From assembly GCA_021295675.1 (NCBI GenBank), contig JAGWBY010000004.1, positions 2,906 to 44,645 of the forward strand: DNA of 41,740 nucleotides. The letters are read 5' to 3'. Below are positions 8,137 to 16,897 of the stretch, piece after piece. The first letter of the stretch is position 1. The number at the start of each line of letters is the position of its first letter. The notes under the pieces were generated by a model. It was not told the origin of the DNA. It did no database searches and saw only the letters and a list, made by a program, of their open reading frames with translations. This DNA comes from Candidatus Latescibacterota bacterium. GTDB taxonomy: Bacteria; Latescibacterota; UBA2968; UBA8231. Both the position numbers and the translations under genes were made by a program.

Positions 8137-8256
8137 CTCGACAATATAGCGCAAAAATCTAAAGACTCCGGCGGTCGGCTCAAAAGGGCGACGCGCTGCG
8201 CTGTTAGAGAGCCGATAGCTTGCACCAGACACCTCTACAGAGTATCTATATTTCTC

Positions 8257-9798
8257 ATGTCGATATTGAACTGGGTTAAATCGAAGCGGGTCGCCTTCGC
8301 CCTGATAATCGCTCTGACCACGACTGTTGGTGCCCAGCCGAGCGCTCCGACCGATACCACTATCGCGGGCCGCAGCTACACCCTGCTCGAGGCCGGGGAA
8401 TTAATGGATCTCCTAGGCTCGGCCAATGACCACAGCCGTCTTGCTTTGCGGCAGACAGCCGTAAAGGGTCGCCTCTCTAGTTTAGCGGCCAATCTCGACA
8501 CCGTGCGAGCGGCGCTGGAATTGGCCGATGTGCTTTTCCTCGACGAAGTTTTGCTGGCCGAGGTTGTTTTTCTCGGTCCGGTGACTTTTTCTCGCACTAC
8601 CTTTGCCGCGGACCTTTCGCTAGCTGAAGCGCAATTCTTGCAATCCTTTGCCCTGCGAGAATGCGAGGTAAGGCAAAAAACCAACCTTAGAGATGCTCGC
8701 TTCACCGCCACGGCCGACTTCAGCCAAAGTCACCTCGCCGCCGCATTTTCCTGCGCCGGAGCCCATTTCAGCGACGCCACTTTCGCGCGCCTGCGCTGCG
8801 AGGGCGGGGCCTATTTTGAGGACGTTCTCTTTACCGGCCAAGTCGATTTCAGCGACGCCCGCTTTGCCGGTGTGGCCTCGTTCAAGACAGCGCGCTGGCG
8901 CGCTCCTGTCTCCTTTGCCGGGGTGCGCTTTCTGGAGCGGTCTTTTTTTTGGCAAGCCCAATTCGCCGCCGCGGATTTTTCCAGCGCCCGCTTTGCCGGG
9001 GAAACCTCGTTTAAGCAAGCCGCTTTCGCGCAGCGGGCGACTTTTGCAAATGTCGCTTTTGCCCATTCTGCCCACTTCGAACAAGCCCGTTTTGACGACG
9101 GAGCCGTCTTCGACGGCAGCATCTTCGCAAAAGAAGCGGTCTTTGCCGGTGTCCACAGCGGTAACGATCTTTTGCTCAATGCCCTTTTTCGCGTCAGTCT
9201 CGACTTGCGCCACCTAGTCACTCCCAGCCTAGATCTGCGGCCTTCTGCCACCATGCCCGACTCGCTGCTGGGCCCTAAAGCCCAGCTCTTGTTGCAAAAC
9301 GCGCGTTTTCAGCGCCTGTTCTCCACTTGGGATCATTTGCGCGGCCACGTAGCCCAGCCCCCACAGCAGGCCAACTACGATCTGGACCGCGTCTATGCCG
9401 GTCTGCGCCACCAGTTCCTCATCTCCGGCATGGCCGCTGATGCCCGCGGCTGTTATATAGAGTCGCTGGATCGTCGTCGCCATCACCTGCCCTGGACCTC
9501 TATCGAGCGCTACGCCCTCATCGCCTTTGACCTGAGCTCGCGCTACGGTACCGACCTGAGGCGCTTAGCCCTAGTCGCTTTGGCTTGGGTGGCGCTCTTT
9601 GCCCTGCTGTACCGTTGGTTGCTGATAGATGATCTGGTGGAGTGCCTGCTTTTCAGCCTGCACACTTTTTTTATTGTGGGCGCGGCATCCGTGCGTCCCC
9701 AGGGCAAAGTGCGCTTCTTGGTCCTGTTGCAGGCCCTTTCCGGCTGGCTCTTTTGGAGCCTTTGCACTGCCGTCCTGCTCTCCTTTTTACTGCGCTGA
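8257..9798 (+). CDS. Pentapeptide-repeat membrane protein with degenerate channel-like C-terminus
   Basis: A 513 aa protein. Residues about 11-26 form a signal peptide (FALIIALTTTVGAQ). From about 85 to 305 there are degenerate pentapeptide repeats with a central Phe (A-x-F pattern, e.g. ARFAGETSFKQAAFAQRATF), expected to fold as a right-handed quadrilateral beta helix. A helical linker follows (330-420). The last ~80 residues hold two hydrophobic segments (LALVALAWVALFALLY and ALSGWLFWSLCTAVLLSFLL) with FSLHTFFIVGAASVRP between them. That layout resembles the two-TM pore module (Ion_trans_2) fused to pentapeptide repeats in other bacteria, but the TVGYG filter reads IVGAA, so K+ selectivity is not expected. 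The start is ATG 8257. The next gene begins 3 bp after the stop, suggesting an operon. The substrate or partner is unknown. Confidence 0.7.
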   Translation: MSILNWVKSKRVAFALIIALTTTVGAQPSAPTDTTIAGRSYTLLEAGELMDLLGSANDHSRLALRQTAVKGRLSSLAANLDTVRAALELADVLFLDEVLLAEVVFLGPVTFSRTTFAADLSLAEAQFLQSFALRECEVRQKTNLRDARFTATADFSQSHLAAAFSCAGAHFSDATFARLRCEGGAYFEDVLFTGQVDFSDARFAGVASFKTARWRAPVSFAGVRFLERSFFWQAQFAAADFSSARFAGETSFKQAAFAQRATFANVAFAHSAHFEQARFDDGAVFDGSIFAKEAVFAGVHSGNDLLLNALFRVSLDLRHLVTPSLDLRPSATMPDSLLGPKAQLLLQNARFQRLFSTWDHLRGHVAQPPQQANYDLDRVYAGLRHQFLISGMAADARGCYIESLDRRRHHLPWTSIERYALIAFDLSSRYGTDLRRLALVALAWVALFALLYRWLLIDDLVECLLFSLHTFFIVGAASVRPQGKVRFLVLLQALSGWLFWSLCTAVLLSFLLR

Positions 9799-9801
9799 TT
9801 C

Positions 9802-11460
9802 ATGTTCCGCTCCGTCTGTGTCCTTTTCCTGTTCCCATTGCTGGTGGCCTGTGTCCGGGAAGAACCGACGCAGTCCCTGCGCTTTGTCGATGTCGCCCAG
9901 ACGGCCGGTCTTGACTTTGTACACTACAACGGCGCCCAAGGCGATTATTTTTACGTAGAAACTTTTGGCTCGGGAGCTGCTTTCTTGGACTACGATGGCG
10001 ACGGCTGGCAGGATATCTATTTGGTCAACTCCACGTATCTCACCGGCTTGGCCCCCGAGCCTTTGCCGACCGATAAACTCTACCGCAACCGGGGCGACGG
10101 CCGCTTTGACGCCGCTTCTGGCAGCGGCGATAGTGGCTACGGCACGGGTGTGGCCGCCGCCGACTGGGACAACGACGGCGACCAGGACTTATACGTGACC
10201 CGCTTTGGGGCCAACGCTTTATACCGCAACGATGCGGGAAAATTCGCCGATGGCGACAGCGCCAAACGGGCGGGCGTTGACGATGGCCGCTGGGGTGCCA
10301 GTTGCGGTTTTCTAGACTACGACCTCGACGGCGACCTCGATCTCTTCGTCGCTAACTACGTGGACTTCACTACGGCCAACAACATCATCTGCAAGCGGGG
10401 TGATATCCGCACCTATTGCGACCCGGACGAATACGGCCCAACGAGCGATCTGCTCTACCGCAACGACGGCCAAAGCCAATTCACCGACATCACCTATGAG
10501 GCGGGCATTACCTTAGAAGGCCCTGGTTTGGGCGTGGCCTTTTCTGATTACGATTGGGATGGGGATACCGATATCTACGTGGCCAACGACGGCACGCTAA
10601 ACTTCCTTTATGAAAACCGCCAGACCCACTTCGTCGAAACAGGTCTGACGGCCGGGGGCCGCTACAACCAAGACGGCCGCGCCGAGGCCAGCATGGGCGT
10701 GGACTTTGGCGACTGGGACAACGACGGCAATCAGGACTTGTTCGTCACCAATTTCGCCCACGAGACCAATACGCTCTACCACAACGACGGCCAAGGCCAA
10801 TTCGCCGATATCAGCGCTGACGTCGGCCTTTTCGAGCCTAGCTACAATCCCCTCGGTTTTGGCACTAAATTCCTCGACGTCGATCTGGACGGCGACCTCG
10901 ATTTGTTCGTCGCCAACGGCCACGTCCTCGACATCGTGGAACAGATCGACTCTACGCTTAGTTATGCCCAGACCAACCAGATTTTGCGCAACGAGGCCAA
11001 CGCTTGGGATGCCGTCTCCACCGAGCCGAATCCGAGGAAATTTGTCGATATTTCTCCCACTTTGGGTCCCAGTTTTGCCACCCCCAACGTCGGCCGCGGC
11101 GCGGCCTTGGCCGATTACGACAACGACGGCGATCTCGATCTGCTAATTTGCGCTGTGGCCAGCCCCGCGCGCCTGTTGCGCAATGACATCGACAAACAAA
11201 ACCACTGGCTCCTCGTCGAATTAGTCGGCCGCCAGCAGCGCGACGCAATCGGCACCCTAGTCGCCGTCACGGCTGGGGGCCACCGCCAAGTGCGGGAACG
11301 CCAGTCCGGCAGCAGCTACCTTTCCAGCCATGACCACCGCCTGCACTTTGGTTTGGGTGCCGTTGCTAGGGTGGATATGGAGGTGCGCTGGCCCGATGGC
11401 ACTGTGCAGACGCTGGCCGACGTCGCAGCCGATCAGATTTTGCGCCTAGTGCAGCCGTAG
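9802..11460 (+). CDS. FG-GAP/VCBS-repeat lipoprotein with ASPIC/UnbV domain (CRTAC1-like)
   Basis: A 552 aa exported protein. The signal peptide ends in a lipobox-like LLVAC (residues about 14-18). Residues 45-460 hold FG-GAP/VCBS repeats with Ca2+-binding loops of form DxDGDGxxD, e.g. DYDGDGWQDIY, DWDNDGDQDLY, DYDLDGDLDLF and DWDNDGNQDLF, predicting a seven-bladed beta propeller. The last ~80 residues form an ASPIC/UnbV domain (NHWLLVELVG through LGAVARVDMEVRWPDGTVQTL). Such CRTAC1-like proteins are extracellular or periplasmic, probably in adhesion or carbohydrate binding; none has an enzymatic role I can name. The start ATG 9802 is 3 bp after the pentapeptide gene's stop, and an aldo/keto reductase gene follows at 24 bp. 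Confidence 0.9.
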   Translation: MFRSVCVLFLFPLLVACVREEPTQSLRFVDVAQTAGLDFVHYNGAQGDYFYVETFGSGAAFLDYDGDGWQDIYLVNSTYLTGLAPEPLPTDKLYRNRGDGRFDAASGSGDSGYGTGVAAADWDNDGDQDLYVTRFGANALYRNDAGKFADGDSAKRAGVDDGRWGASCGFLDYDLDGDLDLFVANYVDFTTANNIICKRGDIRTYCDPDEYGPTSDLLYRNDGQSQFTDITYEAGITLEGPGLGVAFSDYDWDGDTDIYVANDGTLNFLYENRQTHFVETGLTAGGRYNQDGRAEASMGVDFGDWDNDGNQDLFVTNFAHETNTLYHNDGQGQFADISADVGLFEPSYNPLGFGTKFLDVDLDGDLDLFVANGHVLDIVEQIDSTLSYAQTNQILRNEANAWDAVSTEPNPRKFVDISPTLGPSFATPNVGRGAALADYDNDGDLDLLICAVASPARLLRNDIDKQNHWLLVELVGRQQRDAIGTLVAVTAGGHRQVRERQSGSSYLSSHDHRLHFGLGAVARVDMEVRWPDGTVQTLADVAADQILRLVQP

Positions 11461-11484
11461 GAACTTTCACATAAGGAGCGAAAT

Positions 11485-12429
11485 ATGCCAGCGCTAGAAA
11501 CGAGAGCTTTTGCCAAGACCGGGATGCAGCCCAAATCTCTGGGACTGGGCGGGGCCTGGTGGGGTGCCGGAACGGAGGCCGAATGCATTGCTGGCATCCA
11601 CCGAGCCCTTGAACTGGGTTTTAATTATCTGGATACATATCCCGAACTGGAAACGTGGTGGGGTAGAGCACTAGCAGGCGGCAGAAGGCATGATATATAC
11701 CTGCAAGCCAAGGTCACTACTAATGGCCCCAAAGAGACGATTTCAGATCACTCGGGGCCGCAGACGCGCCGCAGCGTGGAAGATAGTTTAAGGCGCTTGC
11801 GAACGGACTATCTCGACAATGTCCTCATCCATGGCTACGACGAGCCCGAGGACGTTGGCAGCAAGGAGGGCATGGTGGATCCGCTGGGTCCGGGCCATGC
11901 CCTAGATGAACTGGTAAAGATGAAAGAAGAAGGCTCAATCCGCCACATCGGCATTGGCGCGCGCAATTCGGCCGTGCACCGCCGGGCGATCGAGACTGGC
12001 CAAATAGAAATCTGCCTCACTTATCTAGAATACAACTTGTTCAATACGGCCGCAGTTGCGGATCTGTTTCCCCTCGCCCGCCAGCGCCAAGTAGGTCTCA
12101 TTCTCGCCAGTCCCCTCGGCATGGGGCTGTTGACGGGCGATGAAAAAGTATTCGAGCGCTCGGCGGCTTACTTCGACAACCGCGAATACCCCGAACGCGG
12201 ACTCCATCCGGCGGTCCGCGCCCGAGCCATGTGGGACTGGTGTCGGAAGCGAGACGTGAACATTCGCCATCTGGCCATCCAGTTTTGTCTGGCGGCACCC
12301 ATCAGCAGCATTGTCCTGCCCGGGGCGGCTTCAAAGGCGCAGGTCGAAGAAGCCTACGAGGCGGCTACGGCGGATATTGCTCCGGAGATATGGCGCGATT
12401 TTGCGGTGGAGTTCGGGGTGGGGATTTAG
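11485..12429 (+). CDS. Aldo/keto reductase family protein
   Basis: A 314 aa cytoplasmic NAD(P)H-dependent oxidoreductase of the aldo/keto reductase TIM-barrel family, reducing or oxidising aldehydes, aldoses or hydroxysteroid-like substrates. Asp50 (FNYLDTYPE), Lys76 (LQAKVTT) and His116 (VLIHGYD) match three of the catalytic tetrad. The fourth, Tyr, is normally five residues after the Asp; here the loop is shortened and the only Tyr is at position 52, so its catalytic role is uncertain. Later strands include HIGIGARN and the C-terminal cofactor segment SSIVLPGAASKAQVEEA. The start is ATG 11485 behind AAGGAG. It follows the CRTAC1-like gene by 24 bp and converges on a SurA-like gene with 3 bp between the stops. 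Confidence 0.85.
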   Translation: MPALETRAFAKTGMQPKSLGLGGAWWGAGTEAECIAGIHRALELGFNYLDTYPELETWWGRALAGGRRHDIYLQAKVTTNGPKETISDHSGPQTRRSVEDSLRRLRTDYLDNVLIHGYDEPEDVGSKEGMVDPLGPGHALDELVKMKEEGSIRHIGIGARNSAVHRRAIETGQIEICLTYLEYNLFNTAAVADLFPLARQRQVGLILASPLGMGLLTGDEKVFERSAAYFDNREYPERGLHPAVRARAMWDWCRKRDVNIRHLAIQFCLAAPISSIVLPGAASKAQVEEAYEAATADIAPEIWRDFAVEFGVGI

Positions 12430-12432
12430 GTG

Positions 12433-13926
12433 CTAGGGTCCATCGGGAGCCAATACCCGGACTGAGAATTTCTGTCGCAGCGCATCCAAGTGCAGACGTT
12501 CTTTTTCCTCTCTGGCCAGCCGCTCGGCCCGCTGTTGCGAAGCCCGATCCCACTGGCCCCCTTCCCGCACTTTGTCCTCTACGACAAATACGGAGAACTT
12601 TCCGGCCCACTCCACTGGCCCCCCGACGGCGTTGATCTCCATGCCTTTGGCGCGCTCGTAGCGCATTGATGGCATGGTATATGGGCTGAGCTTTACGCGC
12701 CCCCCGCTTGCCCCGACGCCCTCGGAGAATATGGGGACCAGTAGCTCTGGATCGACACCCTGCGCTATTGCTAGGCGCAAATCTTGGGCCAATTTGCGAT
12801 TGTGGACTACAATCTCGGTGATGGTGATGGCCTCATAGGCGGGAAATTGATCGGGATGACGCGCAAAATAACTTCGCGCCTCTGCTGGGGATATGTCGAT
12901 CTGTTCCAGATAATAGCTCAGGAGTACATCCTCGGCGATGGTTCTGAGTTTTGCCTGTAGCTCGGGTTCCTCGTCGATACCACTTTGCCGTGCTGCGGTA
13001 AAATAGAGATCGGAGATACGCGCAGTGTCGGGTTCAACGGACGAGGAATCGAACTTGTGCAAGCTAGATGGATTGTCCTGAGAAGCGGTCTGAAAACTCT
13101 GAGTACCGTCCCTTGTGTTCAGGCTCCGCCCACTGGATTCCCGCTTGCGCGGGAATGACGGGATATGGTCCCAAGGCGGGTTTTCAGCAGTGCCGCTGGC
13201 GTATTTGTCGCGCAGAGAGATGCCGAGGGCACGCTCCATCTTTGCCCTGATACGGGAGCGTAGGCGGCGTTCAATAAGCTGCCGCACGGCGATGAGAGGG
13301 ACGCGCTTTTCAGCGAGAACTTTGAAGGCCACAAAGACTGTATCCGCTTTAATCGGCAGAGGGAGAGCTGGGGAAATGGAGCCCACGGGCAGAGCGAACA
13401 ATTCGTCGGCCACTTGCTCGTTGACCTGTCCTTTGAGCACATAACCGGGGAGACTCAAAATGGATTTTTCCGCGGCCAAGTCCTCTATAGCGGCGGCTTT
13501 GGTCGCTCTTGCAGAATAGATAAACTTGAGGCCGCGATTCCAGTTCGCATCGTAGTATTCCTGCAGAATATCTTCTGCTGTCACGACGATTTTCGCTTCG
13601 ACTTGGCGCTCGAGATAAGATTCTATCACCGCATCTCGCCGCCGGCGCTCCAACCGGCGCACAAAGACCGAGTCAGCGACCATACCGACATTGCGGGCCT
13701 CTAGCAGCAGTAGCCTTCTGGCGATGAGCTGTTGCAGCGGATCGCTCGTAGCGGAGATTGCAGGGCCGACTCTTATAGTTCTTTTTTCTCCCCACTCCGC
13801 AAAGTTGCGCAGTTCTGCCGCCGTGATCTTTTCATCCCCGACCAAGGCGATGACCTCCGTCTCGGGCTGGCCGCAGCTAAAAAAGAGCGGGCAAAGGAAT
13901 GCGATTAAGCGTTTTAATTTTATCAT
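12433..13926 (-). CDS. SurA/parvulin-like lipoprotein, with embedded palindrome
   Basis: A 497 aa probable periplasmic chaperone or peptidyl-prolyl isomerase of the SurA/PpiC type, helping outer-membrane protein folding. I chose ATG 13926 because the lipoprotein signal peptide (MIKLKRLIAFLCPLFFSCG, lipobox FFSC) starts there; the longer frame upstream just translates element A3. Residues about 25-130 are an N-terminal SurA-like helical region (VIALVGDEKITAAELRNF). A weak parvulin-like domain follows, and a second lies at the C-terminus (AITITEIVVHNRK...EINAVGGPVEWAGKFSVFVVED). A dispersed palindrome at 13137-13156 is read in frame as SFPRKRES near residue 260. It has the same architecture as the gene at 16898-18610. 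No clear SD is seen, because element A3 sits directly against the start codon. Confidence 0.75.
   Translation of the reverse strand: MIKLKRLIAFLCPLFFSCGQPETEVIALVGDEKITAAELRNFAEWGEKRTIRVGPAISATSDPLQQLIARRLLLLEARNVGMVADSVFVRRLERRRRDAVIESYLERQVEAKIVVTAEDILQEYYDANWNRGLKFIYSARATKAAAIEDLAAEKSILSLPGYVLKGQVNEQVADELFALPVGSISPALPLPIKADTVFVAFKVLAEKRVPLIAVRQLIERRLRSRIRAKMERALGISLRDKYASGTAENPPWDHIPSFPRKRESSGRSLNTRDGTQSFQTASQDNPSSLHKFDSSSVEPDTARISDLYFTAARQSGIDEEPELQAKLRTIAEDVLLSYYLEQIDISPAEARSYFARHPDQFPAYEAITITEIVVHNRKLAQDLRLAIAQGVDPELLVPIFSEGVGASGGRVKLSPYTMPSMRYERAKGMEINAVGGPVEWAGKFSVFVVEDKVREGGQWDRASQQRAERLAREEKERLHLDALRQKFSVRVLAPDGP
13137..13156. repeat. Dispersed palindrome inside the SurA-like coding sequence
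   Basis: The sequence ATTCCCGC-TTGC-GCGGGAAT forms an 8 bp stem with a 4 base loop. It is the GATTCCCGC...GCGGGAATGAC repeat known from many bacterial genomes, usually between genes. Here it is translated in frame as SFPRKRES within a Ser/Asp-rich segment that looks like an inserted linker between two folded parts of the SurA-like protein. Confidence 0.7.
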
Positions 13927-13934
13927 TACAATAA

Positions 13935-14067
13935 GTGATGTTACGCACAGGCCTGGGTATGAGATGCTTCGCTTGCGCTCAGCATGACAGCGGCTAGCGT
14001 TTCCCTTCTTTGTCATGCTGAGCGCAAGCGAAGCATCCTATACCTAAGAGGCCCGTGGTAACATCAG
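13935..14067. mobile_element. MITE-like palindromic element A3
   Basis: A 133 bp element with inverted ends GTGATGTTAC (13935-13944) and GTAACATCAG (14058-14067). It is flanked by a perfect 9 bp repeat TTACAATAA (13926-13934 and 14068-14076). The first base of the left copy is also the first base of the minus-strand SurA-like start codon, so the element replaces that gene's immediate 5' leader. The loop matches that of A5 at 30204 and differs from A1, A2 and A4. Confidence 0.85.
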
Positions 14068-14160
14068 TTACAATAAGGTCGACGGAGCGACTCGTCCGGT
14101 GAATAAACGGTACACACCCTACCAGGCCCATAGCCCAATTAAACTGCATAGGTTGCCATT

Positions 14161-16716
14161 TTGAGCCGCGGTGCTCACATCTTCCTGCTCGTCCTGTTCT
14201 TCTTTTCTGGTGCCTGTACCTTGGTATATCAGGTGGTATGGGTGAGAATGCTCGTCCTCGTATTCGGCACTGGGGCTTTTGCAGTCAGCACGGTCCTAGC
14301 AGCTTTTATGGCGGGGTTGGCGCTGGGCAGCTTCTACTTCGGGCGCTTGGCCGACAGGAGCAAAAACAATCTGCGCCTCTACGCCTTCCTCGAACTGGGC
14401 ATCGCCGCCTTTGCCCTAACTTTCCCCTTAATCCTCAGCGGACTGGACGAAATCCACACCTCGCTCTACCAGCAACTGGAGTCGACGCCCTATGTCTTTG
14501 CCCTCATGCGCTTCCCGCTTTGTTTCCTCGTCCTGCTCGTCCCCACTACGCTGATGGGGGGCACCCTGCCGATTCTGATCCGCTTTGCAACTCGGCACAT
14601 GTCGCAGGTGGGTTGGAGTGTGGGGACCTTGTATGCCGCCAATACGTTCGGAGCTGCCTGCGGGGTCGGGACCGCGGCTTATCTGACCATTGAGTATTTG
14701 GGCATCAGCGGCACTACTACAGTCGCCGCTGTTGGCAATGTCCTCATTGCGGTTTTTTCCCTAACGTGGTCTCGCCGTTTGTCGGACTCAGCCGAGCCAT
14801 ATCGGATAAGTCCAGACCAAAGAAACAACGCACAGCAAAAGAATCCTCCAGCGCTGCCGAACTGGCTGGTGCAATTGACGCTTTGGGTCTTCTGCGCATC
14901 GGGGTTCACCGCGCTGGGATACGAAGTGCTGTGGACGCGGGTGCTGACCATGATACTGGGGCTGAGCACGGCCCAAAGTCTCAGCATCATCCTGATCGCC
15001 TTCTTGTTCGGTCTGGCGCTCGGAGGGGCTATCGCCTCTCGTTTTGTCGGCCGCTGGCCGGATCTGCTCATTGCATTCGGCGCTGTTGAGATACTCTTGG
15101 GCCTGTTTGGTCATATCTCCATCGGAGCATTCGGCGCTAGCACTCATTTCATTCCGTATCTCAGTGCGCTTACCTCGTGGACGGGCTATCTTTTCGCAAC
15201 AGCTATCTTGGTTTTCTCGATCGCGCTCATTCCCACCTGTCTGATGGGAGTGCTCTTTCCGCTCGTAGGACAACTCAACGTTACGCATTTAAAGACCTTG
15301 GGCACAAAAATCGGTAAGGTCTATGCCGTCAATTCACTGGGATCTATCGCTGGCGCTTTTGGCGCTGGTTTTTTATTGATGCCGCTACTGGGCACAGAGC
15401 GCGCAGTGCAAGCCTTGGCTTGGACCAACATCGTCTTGGGGGCGGTGCTGCTGCTGGTCCATCCAAACGCCAGTAGCCGTTTTAAGCTGCCAGCCATAGG
15501 CCTGCCTGTCGGCGCGGTACTGCTGCTGACTTGGGCCATGCCGAGCAATCTTTTTGTCGCGCTGTTCACAAATACAGAAAAAGACAGCGAACTCGTCTAT
15601 TATAGCGAGGGTACTGCCGGGACGGTAACGGTCCATCAAATGGACCACGGCAACCGCATCCTCAAAGTAAATGGCATGGGAGAAGTGCCGACAGACCATG
15701 CATCAATCAAAATTTTTCGCCTCCTCGGCAATCTGCCGATGACCCTGCACAGCGATCCCCGGCAAGTTCTGGTGATTGCCTTCGGGGGCGGCGTTACCCT
15801 CAGTTCGGTCTTGCTGCACCAACCCGAGCGGGTGGATTGCGTCGAAGTCGTACCCGGTGTGGTCGAGGCCGCGGATTTTTTTGCCCGCTACAACAACTAC
15901 GTCTTCAACAGGGTGGGCACGGATCGCCTCCGACTGATCCACGGCGACGGCAGAAACCACGTGATGCGGACCCCAGAGCGCTACGATATCATTATCGCCG
16001 ATGCGACCCATCCCGGCACGGCGGATAGCTGGGTGCTATATACGGAAGAATTCTACCAACTCTGTCGCCAGCGACTCAAGAAAGAAGGCTTGATAGCCCA
16101 GTGGATCCCCCTGCACGGGCTGGCCGTAGCCGACTACGAGATGATCTTGCGAACATTTCGCGCGGTTTTTCCCCACGCGACGCTGTGGCTGACCGACAAA
16201 TACTCCATTGTGCTGGGTGCAAACCAGCCTCAACACATCGACTTTGAACTATTGGCACAACGACTGTCAGCCGCAGCTTTGCAAGAATCTCTGCAAGAGG
16301 TAGATCTGGCCGATCCGGTTTCTTTTGCCGGGACCTTGGCCTTAGACGAGCGCGCTTTTGCAGACTACGCCGGCCACGGCCCTTTGAACACTGACGACCG
16401 ACCCTATATAAGCTTTACCGACCGCCGGCGCGGGGATACGGGCGCGGGCCGGCCCGCTCTGTCAAGCCTGTTGCCCTACCTAGTAGTGGAGGCAAACGAG
16501 TCTCTTTTCGCCATGGACGAAGAGGAGAAACAAAACATCGAGCGCCGCCTCCGATCTCGTAAGTACTCGATCGAGGGTGCGGTGTCCCTGCTAAACGACA
16601 AAACAGGCGACGCGATTTGGCACTATAGACAGGCCCGCAAAACCGACCCGGACGAAAGAACGGCCCTGCGGGCGCTGAGAAGGTTAGAAGGAGCCGGCCA
16701 GCAGCCGAAGAGATAA
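14161..16716 (+). CDS. Fused membrane transporter-like / spermidine synthase-like protein
   Basis: An 851 aa inner-membrane protein. The first ~450 residues hold roughly 12-14 hydrophobic segments with the family-typical opening SGACTLVYQVVWVRMLVLVFG and GLALGSFYFGRLADR, repeated at about residue 240 (GFTALGYEVLWTRVL). After residue 480 comes a SpeE-like Rossmann domain: VIAFGGGVTLSSVL (SAM/decarboxy-SAM loop), CVEVVPGVVEAADFF, IHGDGRNHVM and YDIIIADATHPG. A short C-terminal helical tail resembles a TPR. The family is known as fused MFS/spermidine synthase; its product in most bacteria is unproven. The start is TTG 14161, with AGG about 9 bases upstream. It stands alone between two minus-strand SurA-like genes. 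Confidence 0.85.
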   Translation: MSRGAHIFLLVLFFFSGACTLVYQVVWVRMLVLVFGTGAFAVSTVLAAFMAGLALGSFYFGRLADRSKNNLRLYAFLELGIAAFALTFPLILSGLDEIHTSLYQQLESTPYVFALMRFPLCFLVLLVPTTLMGGTLPILIRFATRHMSQVGWSVGTLYAANTFGAACGVGTAAYLTIEYLGISGTTTVAAVGNVLIAVFSLTWSRRLSDSAEPYRISPDQRNNAQQKNPPALPNWLVQLTLWVFCASGFTALGYEVLWTRVLTMILGLSTAQSLSIILIAFLFGLALGGAIASRFVGRWPDLLIAFGAVEILLGLFGHISIGAFGASTHFIPYLSALTSWTGYLFATAILVFSIALIPTCLMGVLFPLVGQLNVTHLKTLGTKIGKVYAVNSLGSIAGAFGAGFLLMPLLGTERAVQALAWTNIVLGAVLLLVHPNASSRFKLPAIGLPVGAVLLLTWAMPSNLFVALFTNTEKDSELVYYSEGTAGTVTVHQMDHGNRILKVNGMGEVPTDHASIKIFRLLGNLPMTLHSDPRQVLVIAFGGGVTLSSVLLHQPERVDCVEVVPGVVEAADFFARYNNYVFNRVGTDRLRLIHGDGRNHVMRTPERYDIIIADATHPGTADSWVLYTEEFYQLCRQRLKKEGLIAQWIPLHGLAVADYEMILRTFRAVFPHATLWLTDKYSIVLGANQPQHIDFELLAQRLSAAALQESLQEVDLADPVSFAGTLALDERAFADYAGHGPLNTDDRPYISFTDRRRGDTGAGRPALSSLLPYLVVEANESLFAMDEEEKQNIERRLRSRKYSIEGAVSLLNDKTGDAIWHYRQARKTDPDERTALRALRRLEGAGQQPKR

Positions 16717-16749
16717 TGCGTTCTCTTCACTAGCGAATAAATAGCGTAA

Positions 16750-16894
16750 CTGATGTTACGCATAGACCTAGGTCTGAGATGCTTCGACTCCGCTGCGCTC
16801 CGCTCAGCATGACACCGAGAAGTAGTGCACTAGTACCTGTCATGCTGAGCGAAGCGAAGCATCTCATACTGGGATAGCCCGTGAGTAACGTCAG
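16750..16894. mobile_element. MITE-like palindromic element A4
   Basis: A 145 bp element with inverted ends CTGATGTTAC (16750-16759) and GTAACGTCAG (16885-16894). The flanks are TAGCGTAA (16742-16749) and TAGCTAA (16895-16901), an imperfect target duplication differing by one base insertion. The TAG stop codon of the minus-strand SurA-like gene (16898-16900) lies in the right copy. It is placed between convergent genes. Confidence 0.8.
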
Positions 16895-16897
16895 TAG

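Noticed and set aside
8175..8215. 7 bp inverted repeat TCGGCTC/GAGCCGA before the pentapeptide gene
   Set aside because: The stem is short and the loop long; I cannot separate it from chance.
8620..9213. Minus-strand open frames within the pentapeptide gene
   Set aside because: Repeated codons of the pentapeptide repeats keep the opposite strand open; products are Lys/Arg/Ala-rich repeats without known motifs.
13927..14016. N-terminal extension of the SurA-like protein (MTKKGNASRCHAERKRS...)
   Set aside because: This is only the translation of element A3; the lipoprotein signal peptide begins at 13926.
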